Shown: positions 27,910 through 42,100 of the stretch, one piece after another | How the letters are laid out: every line of letters starts with the position of its first letter | Position numbering within the stretch: the first letter of the stretch is position 1 | Assembly (NCBI GenBank): GCA_014904845.1 | Contig: MU119475.1 | Span: 1 to 64,000, forward strand | Length of the DNA: 64,000 bases | Reading direction: 5' to 3' | DNA from: Acephala macrosclerotiorum | Lineage: Eukaryota > Ascomycota > Leotiomycetes > Helotiales > Mollisiaceae | Translations under genes and position numbers: made by a program | The notes under the pieces: model-generated | Told to the model about the DNA's origin: nothing | What the model saw: the letters and a program-made list of their open reading frames with translations, nothing else | Databases searched by the model: none

Positions 27910-28867
27910 TTACTTTTTTGCAATTTTTTTTGTAGTTTTTTTTGCGATTTTCGCGATTCGTTTTTCTTTTTTCGATTTTTTTTAAAGAAAATAATTTTAT
28001 AATTCGAATTATATTTTTTTTTTTTTACAATTAATATAATAATATTAATAGTAGTATTAAATTGAATCGCAATAAGTATTTCGAATTGTTTTATAAAAAG
28101 TAAAAAAGAATTTAAATTATTAATAATCGAAAATTTTTTAATAAAAATTTAATATTTAATAATATTTTTTTTATTAAAAAATTTATAATTCGTATTTTTG
28201 TTATAATATTAATATTTTTTATTAATTTTATTACTTCGATTAAATTTATTTTAATTTTTGATTGTAATTAAACAAAAAAAATATAAAAAAAGTTTAAAAA
28301 TTGAAAATATTGATCGAGATCGCGTAATCGAATTATTATAATTAATAGATATATTTTTTTTTTGTCGATAAACGATACTCGAGAAAAGAATTTATTAGAT
28401 TATAATAATATTAATAATAAAAAATCGAATTCTCGAGATTTTTCGAGAGTTTATAATCAATTTATTTAGTTTTTAAAATAAAAAATATTTTGTAATTATT
28501 CGAGAGTTTTATTAAAATATATATTGTTCAAGTTTTTTTTCGAGATAACTAGTAATTTATATTCGATTAAATATAGTATTTCGAGTATTTTGAATAAAAT
28601 CAATGAATTTTCGTTATATATTAATAAATAAATTGAAAACGTTAATTTCGATAACTTTGAAATATTCTATAAAAATATTATAATTATAAATTTAAAATTC
28701 GATTTTTTCGTTGATTCTTGCGTAAATAGTCGCTTAAACGTATTATAGTATTTTTTTTTTTTTTAATAATTTTCAATGTTAATTCAATTTTTATTCTTAG
28801 TATAAAATATATCAATTTTTATTACATTTGCGAATTTCGATTTTTTAATCTTTTTCGATTTTTTCAT
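27910..28867 (-). pseudogene. Third degenerate ORF of B2, between pol and 3' LTR
   Basis: Minus-strand frame from an ATG at 28,867 to a TAA at 27,910, roughly 319 codons. It begins MKKSKKIKKSKFANVIKIDI and continues through helix-like text (for example RLRDLDQYFQFLN, about 28,345-28,305). It ends in a lysine-rich tail KKSKKEKRIAKI. About 15 in-frame stops occur, mostly TAA, as expected from CAA codons under RIP. A homopolymer near 28,020 shifts the frame by one base before the tail. This sits where copia elements normally have only a short 3' untranslated region. I do not recognise the family. It could be an added accessory ORF, a captured host gene, or a nested unit without visible ends. Confidence 0.5.
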
Positions 28868-29639
28868 TATTTTACGATTTAAAAATTCGATTTAAAAATT
28901 ATTAAATAAATAAATTTTTTTAAAAGAATTATAGTTTTAATTCGTTTTTTTTTAATTGTCGATAAATCTTATAAATTGAATTACTAAAAGCCAAAGAAAT
29001 TCGTTGTATTTATATAGAGAAATTATTTCGTTTTTTTCGTTTGTATTAATATAATATTCGAATAAACGTTACAATAAATAAAATACGATATAAATTTCGT
29101 CGAATAAAGAAAAATTATTAAAAGTTTCAATATTAAAAATTATTAAATAATCGAAATTAATATTTTTTTTTATCTTTTTTTTTTTTTAATAAATTTGAAA
29201 TAATTTGATTTAATTATTATTATAAATAATCGTATAATTGAAATACGGATTTTTCGTTTGAAAATATATTTGAGATTATTAATTGTATAGAAAATTGCTT
29301 TAAAAAAAATAGTAATAATAAGCGAAAAATATATTTATATTGTAAATACGTTATAATGTAATACACGAACTAATTCGATAAAGAATTTTATATAATTTGA
29401 TCGTAATTTTACAAACGTATAATAAAATTTGTTTATTTTTTTAATTCGTATTTTCGATATAAAAAAATGTTTATTATAAGTATTTGAATTTATATAGAAT
29501 TATATTTTGATCGAAAAAAGAATTTTTTTATTAAAAATCACGTAATATTAAAAGTTTTTTAATAGTATTAAAACGATAAATCGATTAATAATTTAATAAA
29601 TAGTTTGTTAGTTTAAAATACTTTTTTTATATTAATTGT

Positions 29640-31000
29640 AATTTAAAAGAAATTGAATTTGTATTTGAATAAAAGTTTAATAAAACTATTAATAAATTGT
29701 TTTTTATAAATATATATTAAAATTCGATTTATTTAAATATTATTATTTTACGTATTTATTTTTTTCGAATATCGATATATTTTTTTCGAGCGTAAAATTG
29801 ATTATTTTTTGTAAAAATAATAATTCTTTGATTATTACAATAAATAATAACGATTATTTATTTTTAATAAAATATTTTTTACTAAGAATTTGTTTAATTA
29901 TATCGCTTTTTTTACAATTTAAATTTCGATTATAAATTTGAACTCGTAAAACGAGAAAATAATCGTAGTTTGTTTTTTAGAGAACTAATTAATAGTACTA
30001 TTCTCGACGTTAAAAACGAAACTATTGATTAATCGTCGAATTTTTTTATTATCGATTTAATTAGTATTTGAATAGTCTATTAATAATTGAAAATCGCCGC
30101 AAAAAATGAATTTATAATTTAAAATAAATCGAAAATATCGAAAAATTTTCTTAATTATAGAAATATATTCTATTATCGAGTTCGAAATAAAGTAATTAAT
30201 TATAGATATAATAAACGAAATATCAAAACGTGATTTGAGTATAATATACATTAAAAACTTAATAAAATATTAATATTCTTTGATTTTAAAAAGTGTAATT
30301 ATATAGTCTTTAAGTATTAAAACGAAATAATTAGATTTTATGTTTATTAAAGTAATTAATAGTTTGTAATTTTTCATTTCAAAGTCTCGAAGTATTTTCG
30401 TTAAATACGACTTTTGTTTTAGTCGTAAAATGCGATTTTAACGATCTCGAGTAACAATTATATTAAAATAGAAATTGATCGATTCGAGATTATTTATTTG
30501 AAAACAATTATTAAAACCATTTTTGATTTAATCAATTTTTTTGCGATTTGTTTTAGTAATAAATAGATTATCGATATAAATAGTAATAATAATATTTTAT
30601 TTGTAAAAAATACTAATATTAGTATTTAACGATTTAAAATTTATTTAAATTAAGAATTCGAAAAAAGTATTGTATTAAACTTTTAATACTTATTTTAAAC
30701 TATATAATATGCGATTAAATTTGCATATACGATTAAATCTATTATTTAGTTCGATTGATTGTTTTATATAGATCGTTTTTTTAATTTTGTCGTACAAAAA
30801 CGCAATTTTAATATTAATTTTTTAGTTTAAAGTAATTACTATTATAAAGATTAGTTTATAATTTATCGATTTAATAATTGTAATAAAAGTCTCGATAAAA
30901 TCGATTTTTTTTTATTAATCGTTATAAATAATTTATCGAGTTTTATAGCGAATAATTTAATTATTTGAATTGTATTTATATTTATAAATTTATTTATCGA
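29640..31000 (-). pseudogene. Copia reverse transcriptase and RNase H (B2)
   Basis: On the minus strand, the RT segment reads IKIAFLYD (codons at about 30,809-30,789), then TIYIKQSIE and RICKFNRILYSLK. These are decayed copia motifs K(T/S)AFLNG, EIYMEQP and CKLxKALYGLKQ. The catalytic box is YIDN at 30,567-30,578. The frame 30,251-30,057 gives SRFDISFIISIINYF and IFRYFRFILNYKFIF, then SFVFNVENSTIN and FSKKQTTII further on, matching copia RNase H (RPDI, RYLKGTLDYGL, SGFVF, W.SKKQ). B3 at 55,846-56,722 carries the same segment on the plus strand. Non-functional. Confidence 0.9.
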
Positions 31001-34000
31001 ATAAAATTCGTTAATTTATTAATCGTTTAATTAAAATTTAAATTTTTTTTTTTTTCAAAAACGAGTTTTTTTCTTTTATTATTTTTATTTATTTATTAGC
31101 GTTTGAATTTATTATAATCTTTTTATAATATCGAAATTCGAATAATTTAAAAAAATTTATTTCGAAAAAAGAAATTTTAATTATAAAATAAAAAAATTTA
31201 TTGAATTCAATATTATTTTTAATTTTTAAATTTATATTTTATTTTACTAATATTATTATAAAAAATAGTAAATTTAAAGTATTAAAATTCTCGATTTTAA
31301 ATTTTAAATATATTTATAAAATATTATTTATTATTCGAGAAAAGTTTTTTATTTTTTGTAGTAATAGATTTTGAGATTTTCTAAGTATTTAAATTTCTAT
31401 ACGAAATCTTGAATTAAAGTATTTAAAAGTAATTAGCGTATTTAAAATTGAAAAAAGATTTTGTAATAATTCAATAATAAATTATTTTTATTTTTATATA
31501 AATCGAAATTTATATATTTTTAATCGAATAATATTTAATATTATAATTAAATCGTTATTATTATTTAAAATTTCTTGAGTTTACGAACGTTTTTTTAATA
31601 TATTAAAAATAATAGAAATAAAACACTTTATATTAACAATAAATAGCGATTTTAAAAAATATAAAATTATATTAAAATAAATTTAAAAAGTGAATTCGAA
31701 AATTTTTAATTTTACGAAAAATAAGAATTTTTTTATAATATAAATAGTATATATTCGATAAATGCAATTATTGTTTATAAATATTTAATAAATATAATTT
31801 TTTTCGTATTTAATAAATTTTTTTTTATAATTTCATTTTTTCGAGATTTTATTTTATTTAATTTATCGTCGTAAAATTATACTCGAAAATCGATAATACG
31901 TAAATAATTAACGAAAAATTTATAAAGATTTATTACTTTGAAAAAAATTATATTAATTATATTATAAAATCGTCGTATATAGAAATAGATTATAATTTAA
32001 AATAATTCAAATTATTATTTAAATTAAATATTAAAGTTTTTAATTATTATTTTAATAATTGTTTATAATGTAATTTCAATACGTTTTATTACGCTATTTA
32101 TTTATAAATTATATAAAACGATTAATTTAAAGTAAATATTTATAATAATAAAATAAAATAAATTTTTTTTTAAAATATATATATATTTTTTTTATTATTC
32201 GTTCGAAAACGTATAATTCGTTCGCGACGAGAAATTTGAAAGAATTTGAATTTATCGAATATATTAAACTTATTTTTTATAATATATATTTCGATTTTTT
32301 TGATTTTATTATAATAAAAATAAATAAAGTATTTGAATTCGTTTTTATTGTTATAAAAAAATCGATTGTATTTATATAAATTAATTTATTAAAATATTTT
32401 TTTAGATTAATATAGTTTTTATAAAAAGATTTATTTATTTATTTTTTTTAAATACGTTTTGTAAATATATAATACGAAAAATTGTTTTAAATTTATATTT
32501 TATATTATATTTTTCAATTTAATCAAAATTTCTTTTTTAAAATATTCGAATTTCTTATATTAAATAATATATACTTTTTTTTATTATAAACGCGATTAAA
32601 ATTCAATATTAAAACTTTTATTAAATTAATTTAAATTTTTTAAACGTTTATTTAAAATATATTAAATTTTTTTTTTTTAAAAATCGTATTAATTCGAACA
32701 ATTTTTATCTATAGAATATATATCGTATATACTTATTATTAAAAATAAACGCGTTAATAAACGTGTTTTTAATTCACGAAATAAAAGTTTTTTAAATTTC
32801 AATAAAAATTGTAAAAATATTATACGTTAAAAAAGCGAATAAAATTGGAATATAATAATCAAATAATTGAAAAAAAAGTAATTACTATTTTGTAATAATA
32901 AAAAAAAATGTGAAAATAGTTCGAATAATTCGTATTACTATTTTTAAAAAATAAAAAATAAAAATAAAAATATTGAAAATATATATTTTATAAATAATAA
33001 AAAAATATTACAAAAAAATAAAATTATAAATAAAAAAATATTATCGATTTTTTTAAAAACAATAACGAATTTAATTATTAATTACTAATTTATAGCGTAA
33101 AATAAATTTATTTCAATTTATTCGTTTTATTTACAAAAAAACTAATTAAAAAATCTATAATTATTATTCGTTTAATTTTATTTTATAAGTAAATTGAAAA
33201 TTAATATAATCGCAAATAATAAAAAATACTTTATATTTTTTTTATTTTAAAATCAAAACGAATAATTATAATTTCTTTTACGATTTTTTTTTAATTAATT
33301 CGCTTTTTAATACATTTTTTTTCTTTTAATTTAAAAACGTTTTTTAAGTGCAATTTTCAAATAAAAATATTTTATAATATACTCGAAAAAAATATAATAA
33401 AATTTTTTATAATAATCGTATTATATATTAAATTTTTATTTTTATTTTTATATAAATAAAACAATATAATAATGCGAATTAACGATTGTTTTAATAGTTT
33501 TTTTTTGTAGTAATTATAAGTTTATCGAATACTATTTTTTATTTTTTTTTATTAATATAATCGTTATTTAAAATTCAATTTGATTTAAAATTATTATATA
33601 TTAAAAAAAAATTATAAAAATAAAAAATTATTATTCAAAATAAAAAAAACGAACGTTTTTAAAAAAAAAAAAAAAATTATTATTAAATCGAATAAAAAAG
33701 TTATTATATTTAATAACGTTTTTAATATTATTAAAATGTATATTAAAAAAATTATTTTAAAAATAATAAAATATTATTACGTTTTAAAATTAAAATCGAT
33801 TATTTAATTTTATTAATAGAAACTTAATATCGTTTTTTTTAAAAATTATTGATTATAATTTTTTTTTTCTTTATAAATTGCAATATAATAATACTAAGTT
33901 TATTATTGATTATTTTTTTTTTAAAATTTATAGTTTATTTTATTTATTTAAACGTTTTTAATATATATATATATATATATATTTTTTTTTCGATTACGAT

Positions 34001-35330
34001 TAATTTTATAATTATATTATTAATAATTTTTCGATAAAAATAATATTTATTAACGAAAGTATTATCGATTTTTCGACGTTAATCGATTTAATTACATTTA
34101 TTAAAATTCGATATAATAATAAAAGTAAAAAAAGCGAAAGATTTTAAATTTACAATTATTATACAATATTATTTAATCAAATTTCGTCGTATAAAGAATT
34201 ATAAATATTTGTACGAATTTCGATAGTAGTTTTAATGTATTTTCGATAAAACTCGTATATTTCGAGATTATTTTTATCGAAAAATAAAAATTTTATTCGT
34301 AGTTTAAATAGTAGTAAAAGTAAAAAAAATTATAATTTTTTTTTTTTTGAATTGTTCGTAAAAAAGTTTTTCGAATCAAATAAAAATTTAAATATAAAAT
34401 AATCGAAATTAGAATCGCGATTCGAAATAAAATCCAAAAAGAATAATTAGAGTATTAATTAAAGTTTGTATATAATAATAAAATAAATTTATTTTAAAAA
34501 ATAAAAAAATATTATCGATAAAACGATTGATTTTTCAAGTTTTAATATTTTTTAAAAAAACGAATAAAACGTCTATAAAAAACGGTTATTTTAAAATAAT
34601 TTAAAACTTTTAAAGCGTCAATTCATTTGTCGAAGTTTACTCTATATTTAATAATATAAGATTTAAAAAAAATTAATAAAATAAAAAGTTTAATAATTGA
34701 ATATTTTAAAAAATATTATTATTATTCGATTAAAGTTTAATAATATCAAGTTTTTGAGTTCGATATATCGCAATAATATTTAAACGAAGCGCTAAAACGT
34801 GCAATTTAAAAAATCCAATATTCAATCATTAGTTTTAATACAAAAATCGAGAACTAAAAATCGTTCGAATCATTTTAAATAATTTTCGAATCGTAAAAAG
34901 ATTCTATATTTTTTCTTTTTATTTCGAGCATTATTAAACGTTATAAACGAGTTTTTTTTTTTTGAATCAAAAATCGAGTATTTTAATTCACGTTTTTATT
35001 TAAATCAATTTTAAATCGAGAATTTTAAAAAATTCATTTTCTAAAAAATAATTAAAACTAAATACGCGATTCGTCGAATTTTTACTTCGTTTTTAAGTAT
35101 TTTACACTAAAATTAAAATTTAAATTACGTTTCAATTTATTAAATTTTTCGCAGTTTTAAAAAGTAATTTTTAAAATTTTTTCGAAAAAATTAAAAATTA
35201 CAACGTAAAATTCAATATTTTTTAATTTTTAGTCTAAACATTTTAATTCTAAGGAATCTAATAAATAGTTAATCGTAAAATTCGTTCAATAAAAAGTGTT
35301 TAATAAGATTTAATTCTATAGAATTCTTTG
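31000..35330 (-). pseudogene. B2 gag/protease/integrase region, unresolved
   Basis: Position between the primer site and RT calls for gag, protease and integrase. The sequence aligns with B1 (18,330-22,080) in the opposite orientation from 35,330 down to about 31,745. I could not read reliable protease (DSGA) or integrase (HHCC, DDE) motifs because of RIP stops and indels. An open frame at 33,849-34,037 (plus) is antisense low-complexity sequence. A 22-bp (AT)n tract lies at 33,960-33,981. Confidence 0.6.
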
Positions 35331-35341
35331 AATTTATAATT
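35328..35341 (-). other. Primer-binding site of B2 (degenerate)
   Basis: On the minus strand, aattataaattcaa follows the end of the 5' LTR. Same position and pattern as in B1, A2, A3 and C. Confidence 0.55.
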
Positions 35342-35495
35342 TATTAAACGATTATTTCACATAAAAAAAAGTAAATAAATTCAAAATGTATTTATTACTT
35401 TATAAAGTTTTTTCGAGAAAAAAACTCTCTATATATATACGTTTGAGTAAACTAATTGATTTTGCACGTGATTCATCGTATGATTACTTTCGATA
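35342..35495 (-). repeat. 5' LTR of B2
   Basis: 154 bp. Contains ctctctatatatatacg (likely promoter region on the minus strand) and gcacgtgattc. Ends are tatcgaaag...tttaata on the minus strand, mutated from TGT...ACA. Confidence 0.9.
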
Positions 35496-35500
35496 TTAAT

Positions 35501-36957
35501 TTGATTAAAAATAAATAATTTTAAAGTATAATTTTTTATTGTATAATTTTAAATTTGTATTAATTACATTTTTTTTAAGAAAATCGATTTAATCGATATA
35601 ATATAAATTTTTTTTATTTAATTTATTATATAATATTAATAATATTAAAATAATATAGTTTTTTGAATATAATAAATTTAAAATTATTTTACTCGTTTTA
35701 ATTATTTACTCGCGATATAAATCGTAAAAATTTATTATTGTTAGATTATTATTTTCGTGTTTATATTTAAAATTATTTATTTTGTAAAAAACGATAAAAT
35801 ATTTTTCGTAATTTACGAATATATTATTTTAATCGAAAAAGTTGAAAAATAAAATTATTTTATTTATTAATTTAAACGCTTTTTACGACGATTTTATAAA
35901 ATGTAATACGATTTATTTGAATTTTATATTTATATTAAATAATCGCATTATTTATTTGATTTTTAAATAGTAGTATTTAAAATTAAAATAATATTAAAAA
36001 AAAGTTTAAAAATATAATAAAAAACGAAATATAATAAAAAATAGTAATAAAAATACTATTATAAATATAAATTAATAAAATAAAAAAATAAAAAAATAAA
36101 ATAATACAATAAAATAATCGAGAAATTAATAGTAGAATTTAAAAAATATATAATTTTATTTTTTTCGCGTTTTTTGTTTAAAATTATATATTGACAATTT
36201 TTTAATTTAAAAAAGTAATAATTTTTATATATTATACTTCGAATATAAACGTTTTTATTTTTATTTAATTTTTTCAAAAATTTAATATTTTAATTAAAAT
36301 TTGTTTTTTAGAATTAAATAATACGACGTTAAAATTTCGAAAATTATTTAGTTTTTTGAAATTTATTTCGATTATAATTTCGTTTTATTAATAAAATTTC
36401 GAGTACGATTAAATTCACGCAATCGAAATATAAATTATTATATGCAGTTTATAAATCTAATTATCGATTTTAAAAAGTTTTATAAGTTTAATACTCGAAA
36501 ATGTAAAACGTAATATTTGTTACGATAATTAAATAAGTATTATATTGCGTTCGTTCGTTTGTTTTGAAATTTGGATTTTTGTTTTATACGTTATTTATAT
36601 AATTTTATTATTTTATTATTTTTTACGTTTTTATTTTTATTTTGTATTTTTAAATAAATACGTTTATTATTCGAATTATTGTTTTTTATTATAGAGTAAT
36701 TTAATTAAATTTTTTATTTGAAATATATACAATTTCGATTAAATAATTTTTACGAATTCGAATAAATTGATTTTAAATTAATAGATAATACGATATACTT
36801 AAAATGTTAAATAGAACAATACTTTAATAATATTGCGTATTCGAAAGTACATTGTAATAAATGCGATAATAAAAAATCTTAAAATAATCGCTATTTTAAA
36901 CGCAATAATAATAATATATAAGTATTTAAATACTTAATTTACTAGTACAATAATCGA
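35501..36957. other. Right flank of B2, unidentified
   Basis: AT-rich DNA, with G surviving more than C at 36,540-36,780. It follows the B2 target duplication. The open frame at 36,059-36,277 (minus) is lysine/asparagine/isoleucine-rich and unsupported. Confidence 0.5.
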
Positions 36958-37398
36958 ATGAAACGCTCTAAAAAGAAATCGAGAGTCGAGATTACTATTA
37001 TCGAGAATTTTTTACATCAAAATTTTATAAGTGAACTTTCTACGAATATTCAACGTTTTATCGCCGATTCGTAACAATCAAATTCTAAGAAAAAACGCAA
37101 AAAGAAAAAACTCGTCGTTTTTTTAATACTTGTTCAATATTCCATATTAATTTCGAGACAATTTACGATTATTAAATTCGCTAAATTCGAGTACTATCGT
37201 CAATCGCGTATATAGTATTATTGTACTAATCAATATAATGAGATTAGAAGTAATAATCTTTTATTAATTTCAATATTTACAAATTACGATTTTATTGAAA
37301 TGTTTTTTTAAATACTCGATATTCTTACATTAAAACAATAAAAACGAGATCGTCGATATGCAATTTTATTATACTTATTAAAGTAATAAACAATTATT
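36958..37398 (+). pseudogene. Broken ORF of unknown function, lightly RIP-mutated
   Basis: From the ATG at 36,958 (upstream in-frame stop at 36,943) the frame reads MKRSKKKSRVEITIIENFLH, then NIQRFIADS. A TAA follows at 37,072 where TAA-CAA suggests an original CAA-CAA. It continues SNSKKKRKKKKLVVFLILVQ, RQFTIIKFAKFEYYRQSRI to a TAG at 37,213 (TGG or CAG in origin), then YYCTNQYNEIRSNN until further stops at about 37,308 and 37,348. Codon use is mixed, and the text looks protein-like in contrast to its surroundings. The basic stretch could be a nuclear-localisation or nucleic-acid-binding region. A DNA-transposon protein or a captured host gene are both possible; I cannot assign a family. Confidence 0.5.
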
Positions 37399-39090
37399 AA
37401 AATTTTTCGTAATAAATTAAATATTATCGAAATATAAATATACGTTTATTATAAAAAAAATTTTTAAATATACTTTTAAAATTAAAATCGAATAAAATTT
37501 ATTACTAGTACTATTTTTTTAATAATAGAAAAAAAAATATATTAGAAATATTTAATATTAAAAATAATGTAGTTTTTAGTGAGATTCTTTAAAAATTGCA
37601 ATATTTAATTAATATAAAAAAATAATTTTGTGATTTTAAACGTCTTTAGATTTCCGTATATCAATAGTAAAATTATTAATATAAATATATTAAGTATATT
37701 GTAGTTTTTTTTTTAAAATAATATCGTATTTTATAAAATATATTTTTTTATTATTATTAAATATTAACGTCATTTTATTTAAATTTATTAAAGTAAACAC
37801 GAACTTAAAAAAATATTATCGATAATTTAAAAAAGAATTTCGCATTCGTCGAAATATAATTTAAATAATTTTAAAAACTTTAAAATATATTTATTCAAAT
37901 TATTAAAATATTATTATTTCTTAAAAAAATTTATTATAATTTTCTGTCGATAAAAATATTTTTAATTTGCTTTTTACGTTTTTTGTTTTAAAAAAAAAAC
38001 CAATTTTTACGCTAGTATCAGTTAATAGAAAATCAAAGTTTAATAATAATCAAAATAAGAAAATATTATTTACTAAAAATTTGTTTTTTGAAAACAATAA
38101 ACAAATAAATAAGTCTCAAAAACAAAAAAATTAAAATCAATGAAAATTATAATAACGTAAAAAAAAAAAAAAAAAATATTTTTTCTTTTTTTTTCTTCTA
38201 ATAATATATTTACTTAAATTAAGCGAGAAATAATTTTCATTATTATCGAAAAATATCGAATTAATTAAACTAATAATTATCGCGTTTTTTATATTAAATT
38301 TTTTTTTTTTCGTTCAATTTTTTTAAACGAATTTTATTACGATTATAAGTTTTTCGTATTTTGTTTTTCAATTTTTTTTTATTAGTATTACAAATTAATA
38401 TAATAATTAATTTAAATTTATTAAATTTATTAATTGAATTAAATATTTTCTAAAGTTAAAAAATAATCGTTTTATTAAATATTTACGTTTTCAATATATA
38501 GTTTATAATATAATTTAACGATAAAAAACAATAAAATGTTAATAATTTTATACGAAAACTTATTAAAATATTTCGATTATTATTTTATTATAATTGTAAA
38601 AAATTGTATAAAACGATAATAATAATTTTTTAAAGAGTATTATTCGTATTAGTACTCTAATTATTAGAATTCGATCGTTTTTAAAAAAAAAAACTTATTA
38701 TTTAAAAACTTAAATTTAGTATTATAAAATTTAATTAATAATTTTTTTTATTTGAAATTGTATTAACTATTAATAAAAAGATTTTTATCGTTATATATTT
38801 AATTATATTAATTAAAAAATTACTACTAATAAAAAAAATTGATAATATATTATTTAAAAAAGCGTATAAAATAATTTTTATATTATTATTATTTAATTAC
38901 AATTTCGTTTTATAATTTTTTTTCGATATAATTTTTAAATTATTAATAAAAGTCTAAAGTTTTTAATATCGATACGAATAATAAACTCGAAAAATAAACT
39001 ATATTTATTGTATTATTTAATTCGATAAAAATTAAACTCTAGAAATAAATATTTAAATCGAGACTTAAAAAAAAAGTTTATTAAATTTTA
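37399..39090. other. Unidentified AT-rich DNA
   Basis: No named similarity. A poly-A run lies at about 38,159-38,176. It ends at the left breakpoint of the inferred inversion, where A2 homology starts. Confidence 0.5.
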
Positions 39091-39139
39091 AATCAATAAA
39101 GTATTTAGTAATAAAGATTACGATTTTAAATAAAGATTT

Positions 39140-42100
39140 TATTTTAATTTAAAGTATTTTATATAATAATTATTCGAATAATATAAATAAAATCGACGTT
39201 ATAATCGAATATATTCGAATCGAATTCGAATTAATTTATAAATAATTAATTAAACGATAAAAAAAAAAATTTTAATTATAAAAATTATTCGATTTTTATA
39301 ATTATTTAAAAATTTTAAAACGATTTTTTTAGTAATACTTTCGTTAATTTGTTTGTAATTTATTGTAACGTGTAAATATATTTTAAATTTTTTTTTTTTT
39401 CGATAATTTTTTTACGAACGAAATAATATTAAATATTAATATATTTTATTCGAGCGTAGAATTAAAGATTTTTTGTAAGTATAATAGTATTTTAATTATT
39501 TTTATAAATAATAATAGTATTTATATTTAAATCGTCGAAATTAATTTATTTAAAAAGGTTTTAAAATTAAATAGTTTTTTTAATTACGTTCGTTTATTTA
39601 ATATATTTGATTTCATGAAATGAAAAAAAAATTATAAATTAACGTTTAACGAATTAATTAATAATTATCGATTTTATATTAAAAATATAATCGAATATCG
39701 ATCGTTTAATATTTCGATTATTAATTTAATTAAAATCGATATAATTTTCGAGTAATTAAATCGATTTTCGAAAAATTAAATTTATATTGAGTGTATTTTA
39801 AATATATCGAAAGATTTTTTTTATTGTTTTTATATGTATTTTAATCGAATTCGAGACGAATCGACTAACGATTAAAACGATATAAATAAAATCGAATCGC
39901 GTATTGAGTATAGTGTATATAAAAAAGTCGATAACAAATTAATATGTTCATCGAAAAAAAAGCAATATTCGATAGTTTTTCTCGATTAAAATTAAATAGA
40001 TCGTTAATTTTATTAAAGTATTAATCGTAAAATAAATCGATATATTATTATTTTCGAGGATTTTTCGAAAATAGATTATTTGTAAAAAGCGAAAAAAGCG
40101 ACGAAAATAATCTCAAATAATTTTTATATTCAAATAAAAATAATATAAATTAAAATCGAATATATAAAAGTAAAAATTGAGCGATTTTTTAATAATATCG
40201 ATATTTTCTCGTAAATTATTAGTAATAAAAAGATCGTCGACGTAAATAACGATAATAATATTTTTTCGATAGAAAATAAAAGTATTAATATTAAAGAGTT
40301 TAAAACTTTGTTTTAAAAGAAAATTAATGAGAGTATTATATTATTTACGAAGTAATTACTTAAAATTATATAAAGTTTTATTTAAATAAGTAGTTTTTAA
40401 AACGCTATATTCGTTAAATAAATTAATATAAATTTCAATATCGATTTCTTTGTAAAAAAAAGTTGTTTTTATATTTATTTAATTAATTTTTTAATTATTA
40501 AAATAAAAATCTTATAAAAATCGATTTTTTCTCGTTATTTAAAATCGCAAATTATTTATTATATTTTATATTATAAATTTTTTTTTATAATATTATATTT
40601 AATTCGAAATATATATTTTTTAATAAGTAATTTATAATTATTTAAATATTTTATTTTTATTTACGTTTTATTTTTTATTAAAAATATATATTTTTTTTAT
40701 ATTATTATTTTTTATTATTTTTATTATAAATAATTTATAGTTTATTCGAATATTTAAAATTCGAAAAATTTATTTGAATTCGCGTAATCGAGAAAAAATA
40801 ATAAAAAGTATTTATTATAAAATATAAAATAAAACGAAAAAAAAATATTATACGCATTAATAATAAATTTAATATAAAGAAAAAAAATCGAATTAAAAAA
40901 ATCGAAAAATTATCGAAAGTGCGAATAATTAAAAGAAATAATTAAATAATTCGATTTAATATTAAAATTTATTTTATTTTCAATAAATAAAATAAATATA
41001 ATTTTTCGAAAATAAAAATATTATAAATATTTTTATTATTTTTCGAATTCGTTTTTTATATTAAATAGTGTATAATATTCGATTTTAAATTTTTTTTCGA
41101 TTAAATTAAATAAATTTAATAAATCGATAAAATTAAAAAAATTTAATTATTAAAAATTAAATAAATCGATTTTATTATCGATATTTAAATTAAATTTCGA
41201 TTTTTAAATATAATTTTTTTTTATTATTCGAAAAAATTAAAATTTTTTAAATAAAGAATTATTCGATTAAAAAACGTTTTAATTAAATTCGATCGAAGAA
41301 TTTTTATATTAAAAGTTTAATTAGTAGTTTATATAAAAATAATAAAACGATTTAATAATTACAAATCGAAAATGTAATCGAGAAACGGAAAATTATTAAT
41401 TTTATATTATTAAATAAATAATTAGTATTTTTAAAAAAAATAAGAAATTATTATAAAATAAAAAAATAAATTGATTTAAACGAGTTCGATTTTAAATAAT
41501 TAAAAGTAAATAATAGTAAAATAATTAACTTTGTATAATTAATAAATTAATTTTTTATTATTAATCGTTTTTTTTTTATAGTTTAAATCGAGTAAAAATA
41601 TTAAAATAAGTAAATAAAATAAAGTAACGAATTTCGATATAAATTTTAATATCGAGAAAAAAATTGACGATTTAATCGAATTTATAAAATGATTTATAGA
41701 TTATTGAAATTCGTATTTGTATTTGTTTTTTAAAGTAAATTTATTTTAAAAAATACGTTTAATTTTTTTAATTAAAATCGCTCGAGTAATACGATTATTT
41801 AATTTTAAAATTTTATATAAAGTGTTTTTTTTTTTTATTTAATTAAAAATTTTCGAACGATTTTATTTTAATTATTTTAATTTTTATTAGAATTGTAATA
41901 ATAAATAATAAAATCGAAAGTTTTAATATAATTGTAATTAAATTTTTATTATATTACGTTTCGAACGATAATATATTAATTACGAAATAATATAATCGAA
42001 AATAGAAATACGTATATTTAATTGTTTTCGATTAAAAATTGAAATTGAAATTAATTTTTTTAAAATATTTTTTTTTTTAAATAATTTATTTAAATCGTTC

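Larger units (their letters stand above)
27608..35500 (-). mobile_element. Full-length copia retrotransposon B2
   Basis: 7,883 bp from LTR to LTR (27,613-35,495), minus strand, flanked by identical ttaat at 27,608-27,612 and 35,496-35,500. Order on the minus strand: 5' LTR, primer site, an unresolved gag/protease/integrase region, reverse transcriptase (about 30,840-30,560), RNase H (30,251 to about 29,800), a third degenerate ORF (28,867-27,910) and the 3' LTR. The RT-RNase H order identifies Ty1/copia rather than Ty3/gypsy. All reading frames are broken by RIP. The interior is longer than the common 5-6 kb for copia, mainly because of the 3' extension. Confidence 0.9.

Noticed and set aside
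33849..34037. Plus-strand open frame rich in I and F
   Set aside because: Antisense to element B2 and across an (AT)n tract; resembles a membrane segment only because of T-rich codons.
36059..36277. Minus-strand open frame
   Set aside because: K/N/I/Y-rich translation without recognisable motif in unidentified flank.
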